Origin: Variovorax sp. PBL-H6
GTDB lineage: Bacteria; Pseudomonadota; Gammaproteobacteria; Burkholderiales; Burkholderiaceae_C
Reading direction: 5' to 3'
Assembly (NCBI RefSeq): GCF_901827155.1
Contig: NZ_LR594659.1
Span: 3,286,001 to 3,350,000 of the forward strand
Length of the DNA: 64,000 bases
This document shows, in pieces, positions 1 to 7,538 of this stretch (the stretch's first letter is position 1; each line of letters opens with the position of its first letter). The position numbers and the translations under genes were made by a program. A model generated the notes under the pieces. It did no database searches, had not been told where the DNA came from, and worked only from the letters and a program-made list of their open reading frames with translations.

Positions 1-171
1 AGCCTCAGCCTTTTCCAGCTTCCACCCAGGCCACAAAACTGAGACCTTCCGAGTCAACTCTCCCGCCCGATCCCATAGTAGATACGCAGGCGGATAGTTA
101 AACTGAAGCGTGAGTTGGGAGATTTGGAAGTCTTGCACTAGGTTACGGTGCGTTACGTGCCGAATCGGCAT
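1..171 (-). CDS. Hypothetical protein, N-terminal 57 residues only
   Basis: An open frame starts at an ATG at 171 and runs leftward off the window for 57 codons without a stop. The peptide begins MPIRHVTHRN and has a natural-looking composition (aromatic, charged and hydrophobic residues mixed, including NYPPAYLLWD). It is divergent from the DUF5131 remnant. Local base composition is less GC-rich than the operon to the right. I do not recognise the family. Because only the start is present, its length and function cannot be judged. Confidence 0.45.
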   Translation of the reverse strand, partial: MPIRHVTHRNLVQDFQISQLTLQFNYPPAYLLWDRAGELTRKVSVLWPGWKLEKAEA

Positions 172-226
172 CCCGGGAGTATCCGATAATTTGATAACAA
201 CGGCCACGATTGCTTCCACTGCGCCG

Positions 227-628
227 GCACAATCCGTCGCGCTTCACCTCACCACCCCGCAGTGCGCGTCCTGGACGGGCTGGGAGTTCCTCAAGCAGCT
301 CATCAGCGGAGGCGAGAGCGGCCACAAGGCCAGGCCATCGCACCCGGACTGGCACCGCGTCGCGCGCGACTTCGCGCAAGCGCATGGCATCGCCTACATG
401 CTGAAGCAGATTGGCGAGTGGGCGCCTGGCTCCGGTGACTTCGGACAGGGCCGGTACCGCACCGCTGCGGTGGCGCAGGATGGCCGGGTTGTCGATGGCG
501 GATTTGATCGCGCCGGCTATCCGGCAGGCGCCACATCAGCTGACGGCTGGGCCATGGTTCACTGGGCAGGAAGGAAGGCCGCTGGCCGGCTGCTGGACGA
601 CCGCGAGTGGAACGAGGTGCCGTCATGA
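227..628 (+). pseudogene. C-terminal remnant of a DUF5131 (phage Gp37/Gp68 family) protein
   Basis: The reading frame contains SGGESGHKARPSHPDW, then LKQIGEWAPG and a terminal AGRLLDDREWNEVP. These match the end of DUF5131 phage proteins, where GGESG..ARP..PDW, FKQWGEW and GR.LDG..W.E.P are conserved. The family is normally about 230-300 residues with an N-terminal Cys motif (CT..SPGC..CYA type), and that part is missing here. The frame stays open back to about 110, but the first ~40 codons overlap the divergent gene at 1-171 and do not look like the family. No convincing start or ribosome binding site is seen. I infer a 5'-truncated remnant at a recombination joint. Confidence 0.6.
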
Positions 629-639
629 AGCGCCGTAGA

Positions 640-1332
640 TCAGCGCTTGCTCATCGCGCCACTGGTGATCTGCTGGATGTAGCTGAGGCGGCCCTTCACT
701 GCAAGGCCATCCTGTTGCAGGTGCCCGAAAAAGCCTGTCAGTTCCTTCTCGAGTTGGTGCAAGTTGTCCTGGAGATGACTGAGCCGAAGTTGTTCGTTGA
801 TCAATGCCTCGGGATGGCGGCTCAAATGCAGCTGTTGGAGGTTGAATTCCAAGCACGCGATGATGTCCTTAAACCGAACGACGTGTGCAACGCTCTCGTA
901 GGTCGGAAGTGTGTGGACCGGAACAGCGTCGATCGTCTTCCAGAACTCCCGGTAGAAGGTATCTGTATAGACGTCAGTGAGCCAGCGGCTTGCATCCTCC
1001 CGGAGACTGCAGACAGCAGCCTCGGCTTCTCGAAACTCTTGCAGAGCCATGTCAGCCAGCGCCCCCACTGCACTGAGCGATCTTGCGGCCTGATCATTGG
1101 AAATCTCCCTCTGCAGGTTCCGGCTGTGTACAGCCTGCCGACGAGCAACTTCAATAGCCGCGACGATCGCTCCGATCGACCCAACGGCCTGAATCCATGC
1201 GGCAGTCGATTGGCTCGCAAGGAAGTCGCCGATGGCCTTCCATCCGAAAGCCATGTAGAAGCCCGCTACTACTCCGGCCGTAACGACGAGCGAGAACGCT
1301 ACGTAGTCAGCGGTTGTGTATCCCTTGTTCAC
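640..1332 (-). CDS. Membrane-anchored hypothetical protein
   Basis: A 230-residue protein. Two N-terminal hydrophobic stretches (about residues 8-25 and 40-60, the second containing WIQAVGSIGAIVAAIEVARR) are followed by a long, charged, helical cytoplasmic-type region. The GTG at 1332 is chosen because GAGAGGAG sits just upstream; a TTG ten codons earlier lacks such a site. A two-helix anchor plus soluble coiled region is common in phage-borne and defence-associated accessory proteins, but no family-specific motif is recognisable. It is the only gene in this part of the element on the minus strand, so it is expressed independently of the large operon and may be cargo. Function unknown. Confidence 0.7.
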   Translation of the reverse strand: MNKGYTTADYVAFSLVVTAGVVAGFYMAFGWKAIGDFLASQSTAAWIQAVGSIGAIVAAIEVARRQAVHSRNLQREISNDQAARSLSAVGALADMALQEFREAEAAVCSLREDASRWLTDVYTDTFYREFWKTIDAVPVHTLPTYESVAHVVRFKDIIACLEFNLQQLHLSRHPEALINEQLRLSHLQDNLHQLEKELTGFFGHLQQDGLAVKGRLSYIQQITSGAMSKR

Positions 1333-1364
1333 GCTCGCTCCTCTCGTTCTGGGAAGGTCCAAGT

Positions 1365-1598
1365 ATGGGCTACCTGAACCCGCTACTGAAGCTGCCCGCC
1401 GGGCGCGCGCTTCTTGACCTGCCGCCCGAGGACCGCCGCCGCATCGAGGCCGTGCTGCGCCAGCTGCGTGACCAGGCGAACGACGAGGCCGAGAGCGCTT
1501 GGCGCAGGCGCAAGGGCCCTATGGCCGCCTATTGGCGCGCCGTGTCTACCTACGCGCGGCACCTTGCGCACGCGCTTTCGAAGGACACCACCCAATGA
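1365..1598 (+). CDS. Small hypothetical phage-type protein, first gene of the operon
   Basis: A 77-residue, strongly charged, Arg-rich helical protein (RRRIEAVLRQLRDQ and WRRRKG segments). The ATG at 1365 is preferred over the upstream ATG at 1314 because GGGAAGG lies about 8-13 bases before it and the upstream codons overlap the divergent gene's start. Its TGA overlaps the next gene's ATG by four bases. Small basic helical proteins in this position are often nucleic-acid binding, but nothing proves that here. Family not recognised. Confidence 0.6.
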   Translation: MGYLNPLLKLPAGRALLDLPPEDRRRIEAVLRQLRDQANDEAESAWRRRKGPMAAYWRAVSTYARHLAHALSKDTTQ

Positions 1599-2479
1599 AC
1601 GACACCGCCAAAATCATGCCCGTCGAGCAGTGCGGCGCCGTCAGCAAGTGCATGGGCAGCCCGTCGAGCTACGCCTCGCAGCTGACCAGCGGCTACTCGT
1701 CGCACAAACCCGCGGCGACGCGAGTTGCGGCGCACGCGCTGGCGCAGCTGGAGGCGGCTCACGCGAAGGACGTGGCTATGCACGAGGCGAACCGGCCCGC
1801 GATCGAGAACAACAAGGTCGTGAGGTCGCGCGTCGAGGCGCTGATGGCGGAGATCGGCATGCCCGTGTCCTATTCAGAACGCGACCTCAAGTCCCGGTCA
1901 CGTTCCCCGAAGAGCATCCGCCACGATGCCGGCTACCTGGGCGAGCTTCGCCGGCACTGCCCGACCACGGACGGCTTCGAGTCAGCGACCCACACCTACG
2001 AGCGGCTGCTGAAGGACTACCAGGCCTACGCCGAACGCGCCGAGCTCGAGGCGAAGCAGGCGAAGGAGAAGCAAGCGCGTGAGGCCGCCGCCGTGGTGGA
2101 GCGCCGCAAGGCCGACATGGAGCTGGCGGCCATGCTGCTGCGATACGAGTTGCCGATCGAATCAAGCTGGTCCGACGTGCTGGAGGCGCTGCGCTCGCGC
2201 GACCAGCGGCTCGACCTCGCCGCGGCCATGTCGCAGACCCGAGGCGACTGGTCGGAGGGTCCCTACCGGGTGAGCGGCGCGGTCGGGCGCTTCCAGATCG
2301 AGACCACCGAGGACAAGGACATCGCGACCTGCATCCTGTCGTGCCTCGAAGATTTCGAGGACGGTCGCGTGTTCCGCGACTGCATCTGGAGCTACAGCGT
2401 GCTGTTCGCCGAGGCCAAGGATCCGCAGCTGTCTGCTGACGTGCAGAAGGCGCTGCAGCACGCGGGAGACGAGTCGTGA
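1595..2479 (+). CDS. Hypothetical phage protein with central coiled coil
   Basis: A 294-residue protein starting at the ATG in an ATGA overlap with the preceding gene. Residues about 30-90 are Ala/His/Glu-rich and helical. About residues 140-185 form a highly charged stretch (ERAELEAKQAKEKQAREA) typical of a coiled coil. The C-terminal third is a compact domain with several Cys and Trp residues. There is no signal peptide or membrane segment. I do not recognise a family; position suggests an early or middle phage function co-expressed with the genes downstream. Confidence 0.65.
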   Translation: MNDTAKIMPVEQCGAVSKCMGSPSSYASQLTSGYSSHKPAATRVAAHALAQLEAAHAKDVAMHEANRPAIENNKVVRSRVEALMAEIGMPVSYSERDLKSRSRSPKSIRHDAGYLGELRRHCPTTDGFESATHTYERLLKDYQAYAERAELEAKQAKEKQAREAAAVVERRKADMELAAMLLRYELPIESSWSDVLEALRSRDQRLDLAAAMSQTRGDWSEGPYRVSGAVGRFQIETTEDKDIATCILSCLEDFEDGRVFRDCIWSYSVLFAEAKDPQLSADVQKALQHAGDES

Positions 2480-3012
2480 AGCGCACTGCCCAGCTCTCCC
2501 CCTGCGGCACCTACCGCACGCGCCTCGGCTGGGTCTGGGACGACCGTCCGATCCTCCTCGCGTGCATGTTCAACCCGAGCGACGCCAATGGCGAGCGTGA
2601 CGACCAGACCTGCACCCTGCTCTGCCACATTGCCAGCCACAACGGCTTCGGCGGCCTGACGATCGTCAACGGCATCCCGCTGATCTCATCCACGCCGGCA
2701 GCGGCCACCGAGATGACGAACTGGGACAAGACGCAGGACTGGTACGCGCGCGATCGCCTGCACCAGAACGTCGGGATCATTGTCGAGGAGGTTGCGCGCG
2801 CCGGTGCGGTGCTGCTGGCCTGGGGCGCCTTGGCCGACCGATGCTCCGACTGGTTCGACAACGTGCGCGAGGAGATCGAGTGCGCGCTGCCCGACGGCGT
2901 GCCGCTCTACTGCCTCGGCAAGACCTCCGGCGGCTACCCGAAGCACCCGATGGCGCGGGGCAAGCACAAGGTGCCCAAGGACGCGAAGCTGCTGCCCTGG
3001 AGGTCGTCATGA
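2476..3012 (+). CDS. DUF1643 domain protein
   Basis: A 178-residue protein covering essentially a single DUF1643 domain. Visible family features are the N-terminal CGTYRTRLGW, then ACMFNPSDAN with a following DDQT, GFGGLTIVNGIPL, VLLAWGALAD, and the C-terminal YCLGKTSGGYPKHPMARG ending in LLPW. DUF1643 proteins occur widely in bacteria and phages and have no established biochemical role. The start is a GTG in a GTGA overlap with the previous stop, and the gene ends in an ATGA overlap with the next, so it is probably translationally coupled. Confidence 0.85.
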   Translation: MKRTAQLSPCGTYRTRLGWVWDDRPILLACMFNPSDANGERDDQTCTLLCHIASHNGFGGLTIVNGIPLISSTPAAATEMTNWDKTQDWYARDRLHQNVGIIVEEVARAGAVLLAWGALADRCSDWFDNVREEIECALPDGVPLYCLGKTSGGYPKHPMARGKHKVPKDAKLLPWRSS

Positions 3013-3269
3013 CCATCGGACTTCTCGAGCAGCTGATCGACGGCGCGCGCCAGCTGGCCGGCGAAGAAGGCAGGCTCCACGGTGGGCGGATCTGGCACTT
3101 CGAGGGTGGCCGGTCTTGCCCCATTGGGTGGGACCTCTGTTCTCAGGCCGTCTACGTCGATCTGGCGTTTGGCGAGCACGACTACGGCCAGCCCGGCGGC
3201 CCCGGCTACGCTGATTGCCGAGAGAACTGCAGCCATGGCATGCAGCCCCCGCCCGAGGACGATCTGTGA
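3009..3269 (+). CDS. Small hypothetical phage protein
   Basis: An 86-residue protein starting in an ATGA overlap. The C-terminal half is rich in Gly, Asp, Tyr and Cys, including GYADCRENCSHGM, so a small metal-binding or disulfide-stabilised fold is possible. There is no signal peptide. Family not recognised. Its position in the unbroken chain of overlapping genes is the main reason for calling it real. Confidence 0.6.
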   Translation: MTIGLLEQLIDGARQLAGEEGRLHGGRIWHFEGGRSCPIGWDLCSQAVYVDLAFGEHDYGQPGGPGYADCRENCSHGMQPPPEDDL

Positions 3270-3490
3270 CCACGAAGCACTTCTCCGCCCTGGCCAGCGC
3301 CACCGCGCGGGCCATGGCCGCGGTGCGCACCGAGCACTGCCCTGCCCCTGACTACCGCCCCGCGGCGCCCGTGCGCGCCTCCATGCCCTGCACGAGGTGC
3401 GGCGGCGTCCTCAAGTTCAACGTGTCGGCCGAGGGCCGCACCAGCGGCCGCTGCTCGAGCGCCGGCTGCATCACCTGGAGAGACCTTTGA
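3266..3490 (+). CDS. Zinc-ribbon-like small protein
   Basis: A 74-residue protein with a C-terminal pattern CTRCGG ... GRCSSAGC (spacing CxxC ... CxxxxC), which looks like a one-finger zinc ribbon. Such peptides in phages typically bind DNA, RNA or a protein partner. The start is a GTG in a GTGA overlap with the previous gene; the ORF could extend upstream to 3215, but the coupled start fits every other junction of this operon. Partner and role are unknown. Confidence 0.65.
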   Translation: MTTKHFSALASATARAMAAVRTEHCPAPDYRPAAPVRASMPCTRCGGVLKFNVSAEGRTSGRCSSAGCITWRDL

Positions 3491-4086
3491 CCATCACAGC
3501 ATTCCCGCTGGCATGGCCGCTGCACAAGCCGCGCACTGACCACTGGCGGATCGAGCGCTCGGCCTTCGACAGGAAGCGTAGCCTGGCCTCCGCGCGCGAC
3601 CTGCTGGTGAACGAGATCAAGCTGCTGCGCGGCACCGACCTGATTGTCTCCAGCAACATCCCGCTGCGCCTCGATGGCCTGCCGAGATCTGGCTATGCTG
3701 CGCCGCGCGATGCAGGCGTCGCGATCTGCTTCAAGCGCGACAAGCAGGACATGGCATTCGCCTGCGATCGGTGGGACCGTGTCGAGGACAACATCTACGC
3801 CATAGCCAAGACCATCGACGCGCTGCGCGGCGTCGCGCGCTGGGGGACTGGCGACATGCTGAAGGCTGCCTTCACCGGCTTCACCGCGCTGCCGCCGCCG
3901 ATCGTGGCCGGCATGGCGCGGCCCTGGTGGGAGGTGCTCGGCGTACCGCAAGACGCCGGCCGCCAGGCCATTGATGCCGCCTGGCGCCGCCTCTCCAGCC
4001 AGCACCACCCGGACAAGGGCGGCACTGCCGAGCGCATGGCCGAGATCAACACCGCGCGCGATGCTGCGTTGAAGGAACGCACATGA
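3487..4086 (+). CDS. J-domain (DnaJ-like) phage protein
   Basis: A 199-residue protein. The C-terminal ~55 residues form a J-domain: WWEVLGVPQDAGRQ, helix II RRLSSQ, the diagnostic HPD in QHHPDKGG, then a helix III-like MAEINTARDAAL. The first ~130 residues are a separate unknown domain. J-domains stimulate Hsp70 ATPase; phages use them to recruit host DnaK, for example during replication initiation or complex disassembly. The start is inferred as a TTG at 3487 giving a TTGA overlap; an upstream start at 3397 would run through the whole 3' part of the zinc-ribbon gene and is unlikely. Confidence 0.8.
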   Translation: MTITAFPLAWPLHKPRTDHWRIERSAFDRKRSLASARDLLVNEIKLLRGTDLIVSSNIPLRLDGLPRSGYAAPRDAGVAICFKRDKQDMAFACDRWDRVEDNIYAIAKTIDALRGVARWGTGDMLKAAFTGFTALPPPIVAGMARPWWEVLGVPQDAGRQAIDAAWRRLSSQHHPDKGGTAERMAEINTARDAALKERT

Positions 4087-4964
4087 CCTGGAGCGGTGGC
4101 TTCGCGGAGTGGACCGAGGGCGACACGGCCTACTTGTCGATCGCCTTCACATGGCTGCTCGACAAGGCCTTCTCGCGTGCCCTCTGGTATCGGGCGCTCG
4201 GCTACAAGGTTCGCGCGGGCGGCCCGGCGCTGTTCCTCGTGAAGATGAAGCACGAGCTCGAAGACGTAGCCGAGCTGGGCGGCGAGTACCCGGACGCGAT
4301 CGCGCGGCACAACCCGCAGGCGACGATCGCGAGCCGCGGCTGCCCGGTGGGATGCTGGTTCTGCATCGTGCCTGCCATGGAGGGGAAAGAGTTCACGCTG
4401 CTGCCCGACTTCCCTGTGCGGGCCGTGCTGTGCGACAACAACCTTTCCGCGCTGCCGGACGACTTCCAGCGCCACATCATCAGCCGCTACCAGCAGGAGG
4501 GCATGCCCCTGCTGGATGCCAATTCGGGCTTCGAGCCGCGCACCTTCGATGATGCGGTGTACGCGCGCTGGAAGGCCGTCAATCAAGGCCCATGGCGCTT
4601 CGCCTACGACGACCAGCCGGAGCGCACCGATGTCGAGCGCGTGATGCACATGCTCAAGGGTGAGCCCGCCAAGAAGAAGCGCGTCTATGTCCTCATCGGC
4701 AATGAGCCGTTCGAGGCCTGCATGGAGCGCATTCATGAGGTCATCGCATGGGGCGGCGAGCCGCACGTGCAGCCCTACATCAAGCTCAACGCGCTGGAGA
4801 AGCGCCCGCATGTCCGCTTCGACTGGACCGAGCGAAAGCTGAAGGACGTTGCTCGCTGGGCCAACGGCCACGTCTGGCGCAAGGCCCCTTTCTCCGAGTA
4901 CGACCGCCACATGCGCACCACAGCGCCGGAGGTCTACGACAACCAGCAAGGACTCTTCGTATGA
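4083..4964 (+). CDS. Phage radical SAM protein
   Basis: A 293-residue protein. Around residue 85-95 is SRGCPVGCWFCIVP, containing CxxxCxxC, the cysteine triad that binds the [4Fe-4S] cluster cleaving S-adenosylmethionine. The surrounding residues resemble the radical SAM core of MiaB-like enzymes. An N-terminal segment with YKVRAGGPALF precedes it, and the rest is consistent with a partial TIM barrel (AVLCDNNL, DANSGFEPRTF, YVLIGNEPFE). Substrate unknown: tRNA, DNA base or peptide modification are all possible. The start is in an ATGA overlap after the J-domain gene, and it is followed by the MazG-like gene. Confidence 0.85.
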   Translation: MTWSGGFAEWTEGDTAYLSIAFTWLLDKAFSRALWYRALGYKVRAGGPALFLVKMKHELEDVAELGGEYPDAIARHNPQATIASRGCPVGCWFCIVPAMEGKEFTLLPDFPVRAVLCDNNLSALPDDFQRHIISRYQQEGMPLLDANSGFEPRTFDDAVYARWKAVNQGPWRFAYDDQPERTDVERVMHMLKGEPAKKKRVYVLIGNEPFEACMERIHEVIAWGGEPHVQPYIKLNALEKRPHVRFDWTERKLKDVARWANGHVWRKAPFSEYDRHMRTTAPEVYDNQQGLFV

Positions 4965-6079
4965 CAGCCATGAACAGCACCACCATCCAGGCGCTGGAAG
5001 CCTTCGCTGCGATCAAGCCGCTGCCCTATGGAACCAACGGCACACGGGACGTGAACATAACCACGTGGCACCGCGCACATGAGGCCGCGGTCGCAGCTCT
5101 CTCAGGTGAAGTCAAAAGCGCAGCCCAATGCTCGCGCTGCGGCGGAACCGGAATAGTGGACGATGGAGAAATCGACTGCTACGAGAACGGCGTGCCCTAT
5201 GAGAACGGGCCCGTCAAATGCGTAAAGGATTGCCCTGCGTGCACACGCCCCTCTGCGCCTGCTCAGCAGAAGTGCGACAACTGCGGCGACCCGGTGCCCA
5301 AGCGCGCGTGCTACTGCCAGGCGAACTGCGTGCATGCCGCACCACCCGACGCGCCCGAGAAGCGGGCGGAGCCCGACATGCCTGCGATCTGCGCGGCGCT
5401 CGGCTTCGACCCGACGAATCACCACAACGCTGCGAAGTGCCCATACTGCCGCCCAGCGCCACTGGTCCCGCTGCAGGCCCGCCTGCAGCCCTGGGTGATG
5501 GCTTGCTTCGGCGAAATGATCGCCGGCGACCGCGAGGAACGGAATCACCGCTTCTTCGAAGAGGCGCTCGAGCTGGTGCAGGCCTGCGACTGCATGGCAA
5601 GCGAAGCGCATCAGCTGGTCGACTACGTGTTCGGCCGGCCAGCGGGCGAGAAGGCGCAGGAGGCAGGCGGCGTGATGATCACACTGGCCGCGCTGTGCTT
5701 GGCGCAGGGGCTAGACATGCACGAGGCCGGCGAGACCGAGCTCGCCCGCATCTCGACGAAGGTAGAGCAAATCCGCGCCAAGCAGGCCGCCAAGCCTAAG
5801 CACTCGCCGCTGCCGGAAGTACCCCAGGCAGTCGCGCTCGACATCCCAGCTGGCTGCGAGATGGCGCGCGGCTGGTGCGTCGAGGTGAGCGCGCAAGGCG
5901 AGCGTGTCCTGCTGCTCTCCGATGTGGGCTACAGCGGCCTGGCCGACCTCGAACCCTGGGCCAGCACCATCATCGGCTGCGCGGAGCACCTGCAGGCGTT
6001 CGTCGGGCCGGCCTGCGGCGGTGCGCCGTTCGATTCCGACCTCGAGTCGCTGGAGACCGGCGAAGGAGATGCACGATGA
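4961..6079 (+). CDS. Zinc-finger plus MazG/DUF550-like (dATP/dGTP diphosphohydrolase-like) protein
   Basis: A 372-residue protein. Residues about 50-170 carry repeated Cys pairs (CSRCGGTG, CPAC, CDNCGD, CPYC) suggesting several zinc sites. Residues about 170-285 match the DUF550/MazG-like helical domain found in phages: WVMACFGEMIAGDREERNHR, FFEEALELVQAC, SEAHQLVDYVF, GGVMITLAALC, LARISTKVEQIRAKQ. MazG-type domains hydrolyse (d)NTPs to monophosphates; the acidic EEALE helix fits metal binding. About 80 further residues form an uncharacterised tail. The start is in an ATGA overlap. The coupling of zinc-finger and hydrolase parts varies among phages, so activity is an inference. Confidence 0.8.
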   Translation: MTAMNSTTIQALEAFAAIKPLPYGTNGTRDVNITTWHRAHEAAVAALSGEVKSAAQCSRCGGTGIVDDGEIDCYENGVPYENGPVKCVKDCPACTRPSAPAQQKCDNCGDPVPKRACYCQANCVHAAPPDAPEKRAEPDMPAICAALGFDPTNHHNAAKCPYCRPAPLVPLQARLQPWVMACFGEMIAGDREERNHRFFEEALELVQACDCMASEAHQLVDYVFGRPAGEKAQEAGGVMITLAALCLAQGLDMHEAGETELARISTKVEQIRAKQAAKPKHSPLPEVPQAVALDIPAGCEMARGWCVEVSAQGERVLLLSDVGYSGLADLEPWASTIIGCAEHLQAFVGPACGGAPFDSDLESLETGEGDAR

Positions 6080-6291
6080 CAACCGAACAGAAGATCCTGG
6101 TGACGGCCGCCGAGGCTGCGAAGATGCTGTCCATGGGCCAGTCCACCTTCTGGCGCAAGGTGGGCGAGAAGAAGCTGCCCGAGCCCGTCAAGATCGCGGG
6201 GATGACGCGGTGGCGCGTGGCGGACTTGCACGCCTGTGTTGAGACTCCAGCCAGTCAGCCCACCACTGCATCAGCTCACGCCGCTGCGTGA
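6076..6291 (+). CDS. AlpA-like excisionase / MerR-type DNA-binding protein
   Basis: A 71-residue protein with a winged-helix excisionase signature: ILVTAAEAAKMLSMGQSTFW, followed by KLPEPVKIAGMTRWRVADL. This is typical of AlpA/phage Xis factors that bend att DNA or activate the integrase gene. It starts in an ATGA overlap as the last gene of the rightward operon. Its last 104 bases overlap the 3' end of the convergent integrase gene, so int and xis transcripts are antisense to each other at their ends. This arrangement ties excision competence to operon expression. Confidence 0.85.
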   Translation: MTTEQKILVTAAEAAKMLSMGQSTFWRKVGEKKLPEPVKIAGMTRWRVADLHACVETPASQPTTASAHAAA

Positions 6292-7378
6292 GGTACTGGG
6301 CGCGGTTGTACGCCGCGCGCACCGCGTCCGTTTCCTTGTGCTGCAGCTGGCGCTCGATGACATCGTGCGGAAAGCCCGATTGCTCGTTGAGCACGGTCGA
6401 CGCCAGCGCTCGAAACCCGTGGGCCGTCATTCGGCCGCGGTAGCCCAGCCGGTACAGGGCGAAGAGGAAGGTGTTTTCGGACAGCGGATGCCCTCGGCGC
6501 AAGGGTGAATCCAGCACCAGCACCTTCTCGCCCGTCAGCAGCCGGAGCTGCTCGACCACGGCGCGCGCCTGGCGCGACATCGGCACCACATGCGGCAGCG
6601 CCTTCGTCTCGTCGCCCTTCACGCGATCGGCCGGCACCACCCACACCGCCCCGTCTTCCTTGAACTCCGACCAAGCCATGCCGCGCAGCTCGCCAACGCG
6701 CACAAAGGTGTACGCCAGCAGCCAGAGGCCAATCCGGGTGATCGGCTCGTCGTAGTCGTCGATCGCGCGCAGCAGCGCCCCGGCTTCGGAAGACGGAATG
6801 CTGGCCATGGGCTTCTTGACCTTGCGCGCCACCAGCACGCGCGTAAGCCCGGCGGCTCCATGGCTCTCGATGTGGCCTACGTCCTGCGCGTGGTCGAACA
6901 CGGCAGTGATGCGGCCCGCCACGCGGTGAGCGGTCTCGATCTTGTCGCCGGCCTGGGCCTTGCGTACCACGTCGACCAGCGTGGTTCGTGGTATCGCGTT
7001 GATGGGCAGCCTGCCGATCGAGGGGAAGACGAAGCGCTCCAGCGTGTTCTCGACCTGGGTCTGGTGCTTCGTGTTGGACAGCGATGGCAGCTTGATCTTG
7101 AGCCACTCGCGCGCCGCGGCCTCGAAGGTGGGCGCCGCCTTGGCCTCGAGCTTGGGCCCTTCCTTGGCGCCTGCGTGCGCCTTTCTCGCGTCTGCCAGGC
7201 CCATGTCCGGCCAGCGCCCATGGGTCCGGGTCTTCTGCTTGCCGGCCTCGGTGTAGTTGGCCCGCCAGCTCTTCCCGCCCGCCGGCGTGACGAACAGGTA
7301 AAGGCCCTGCCCGTCCGCCAGCTTGTAGCCCTTCTCTCGCGGCTTCGCCGCCTCCACCGCCTTTGCGGTCAAACCCAT
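6188..7378 (-). CDS. int: Site-specific tyrosine recombinase (integrase, DUF4102/P4 type)
   Basis: A 396-residue protein that integrates and, with Xis, excises the element. The N-terminal DUF4102 arm-binding domain is visible (MGLTAKAVEAAKPREKGYKL, GLYLFVTPAGGKSW). A core-binding SAM-like domain follows (~residues 80-165). The catalytic domain has the first Arg in FVRVGELRGM, the HxxR box in HGFRALAST, and the C-terminal QLQHKETDAVRAAYNRAQYL with the nucleophilic Tyr. Length and residues look intact. The start ATG lies 160 bp from the 3' end of tRNA-Ser and inside an 11-bp inverted repeat that may control it. The gene points in the same direction as the tRNA, as in many tRNA-targeted islands. 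Confidence 0.95.
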   Translation of the reverse strand: MGLTAKAVEAAKPREKGYKLADGQGLYLFVTPAGGKSWRANYTEAGKQKTRTHGRWPDMGLADARKAHAGAKEGPKLEAKAAPTFEAAAREWLKIKLPSLSNTKHQTQVENTLERFVFPSIGRLPINAIPRTTLVDVVRKAQAGDKIETAHRVAGRITAVFDHAQDVGHIESHGAAGLTRVLVARKVKKPMASIPSSEAGALLRAIDDYDEPITRIGLWLLAYTFVRVGELRGMAWSEFKEDGAVWVVPADRVKGDETKALPHVVPMSRQARAVVEQLRLLTGEKVLVLDSPLRRGHPLSENTFLFALYRLGYRGRMTAHGFRALASTVLNEQSGFPHDVIERQLQHKETDAVRAAYNRAQYLTQRRELMQWWADWLESQHRRASPPRATASSPRS

Positions 7379-7414
7379 GGTATCGGCCCCCTCGATGCCA
7401 TCCCCGATACCATG
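7376..7414. promoter_or_regulatory. Perfect 11-bp inverted repeat over the integrase start codon
   Basis: CATGGTATCGG (7376-7386) and CCGATACCATG (7404-7414) are perfect reverse complements with a 17-bp spacer. The left arm includes the integrase start codon, so binding of a dimeric protein, or folding of the message, would directly block int expression. Candidates are the integrase itself or the AlpA-like protein. It could also be an arm-type recombinase site. Function is inferred from position only. Confidence 0.5.
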
Positions 7415-7481
7415 CCGAGCGGTGAGCTAGGGCGAGACTGGCCGGGGTTTCGTGGGGGCGATTATGAGGGCTTCCCCAATG

Positions 7482-7515
7482 AAAAAACCCCGCGGCGGGT
7501 AGCGCGCGGGGTTCT
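7482..7515 (-). terminator. Rho-independent terminator downstream of tRNA-Ser
   Basis: On the minus strand, AACCCCGCG (7505-7513 complement) pairs with CGCGGGGTT (7486-7494 complement) around a short loop and is followed by a run of six T. It lies about 25 bp past the tRNA 3' end and therefore terminates tRNA-Ser (and possibly lysC read-through) before the integrase promoter. Because the integration site is in the tRNA, the terminator is physically on the element side. Confidence 0.8.
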
Positions 7516-7538
7516 TAGGGAGGCTCTGGGATTGTTCT

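Noticed and set aside
607..1377. A 256-codon plus-strand open frame
   Set aside because: It opposes the membrane protein gene at 640-1332, whose hydrophobic helices and ribosome binding site make it the coding strand.
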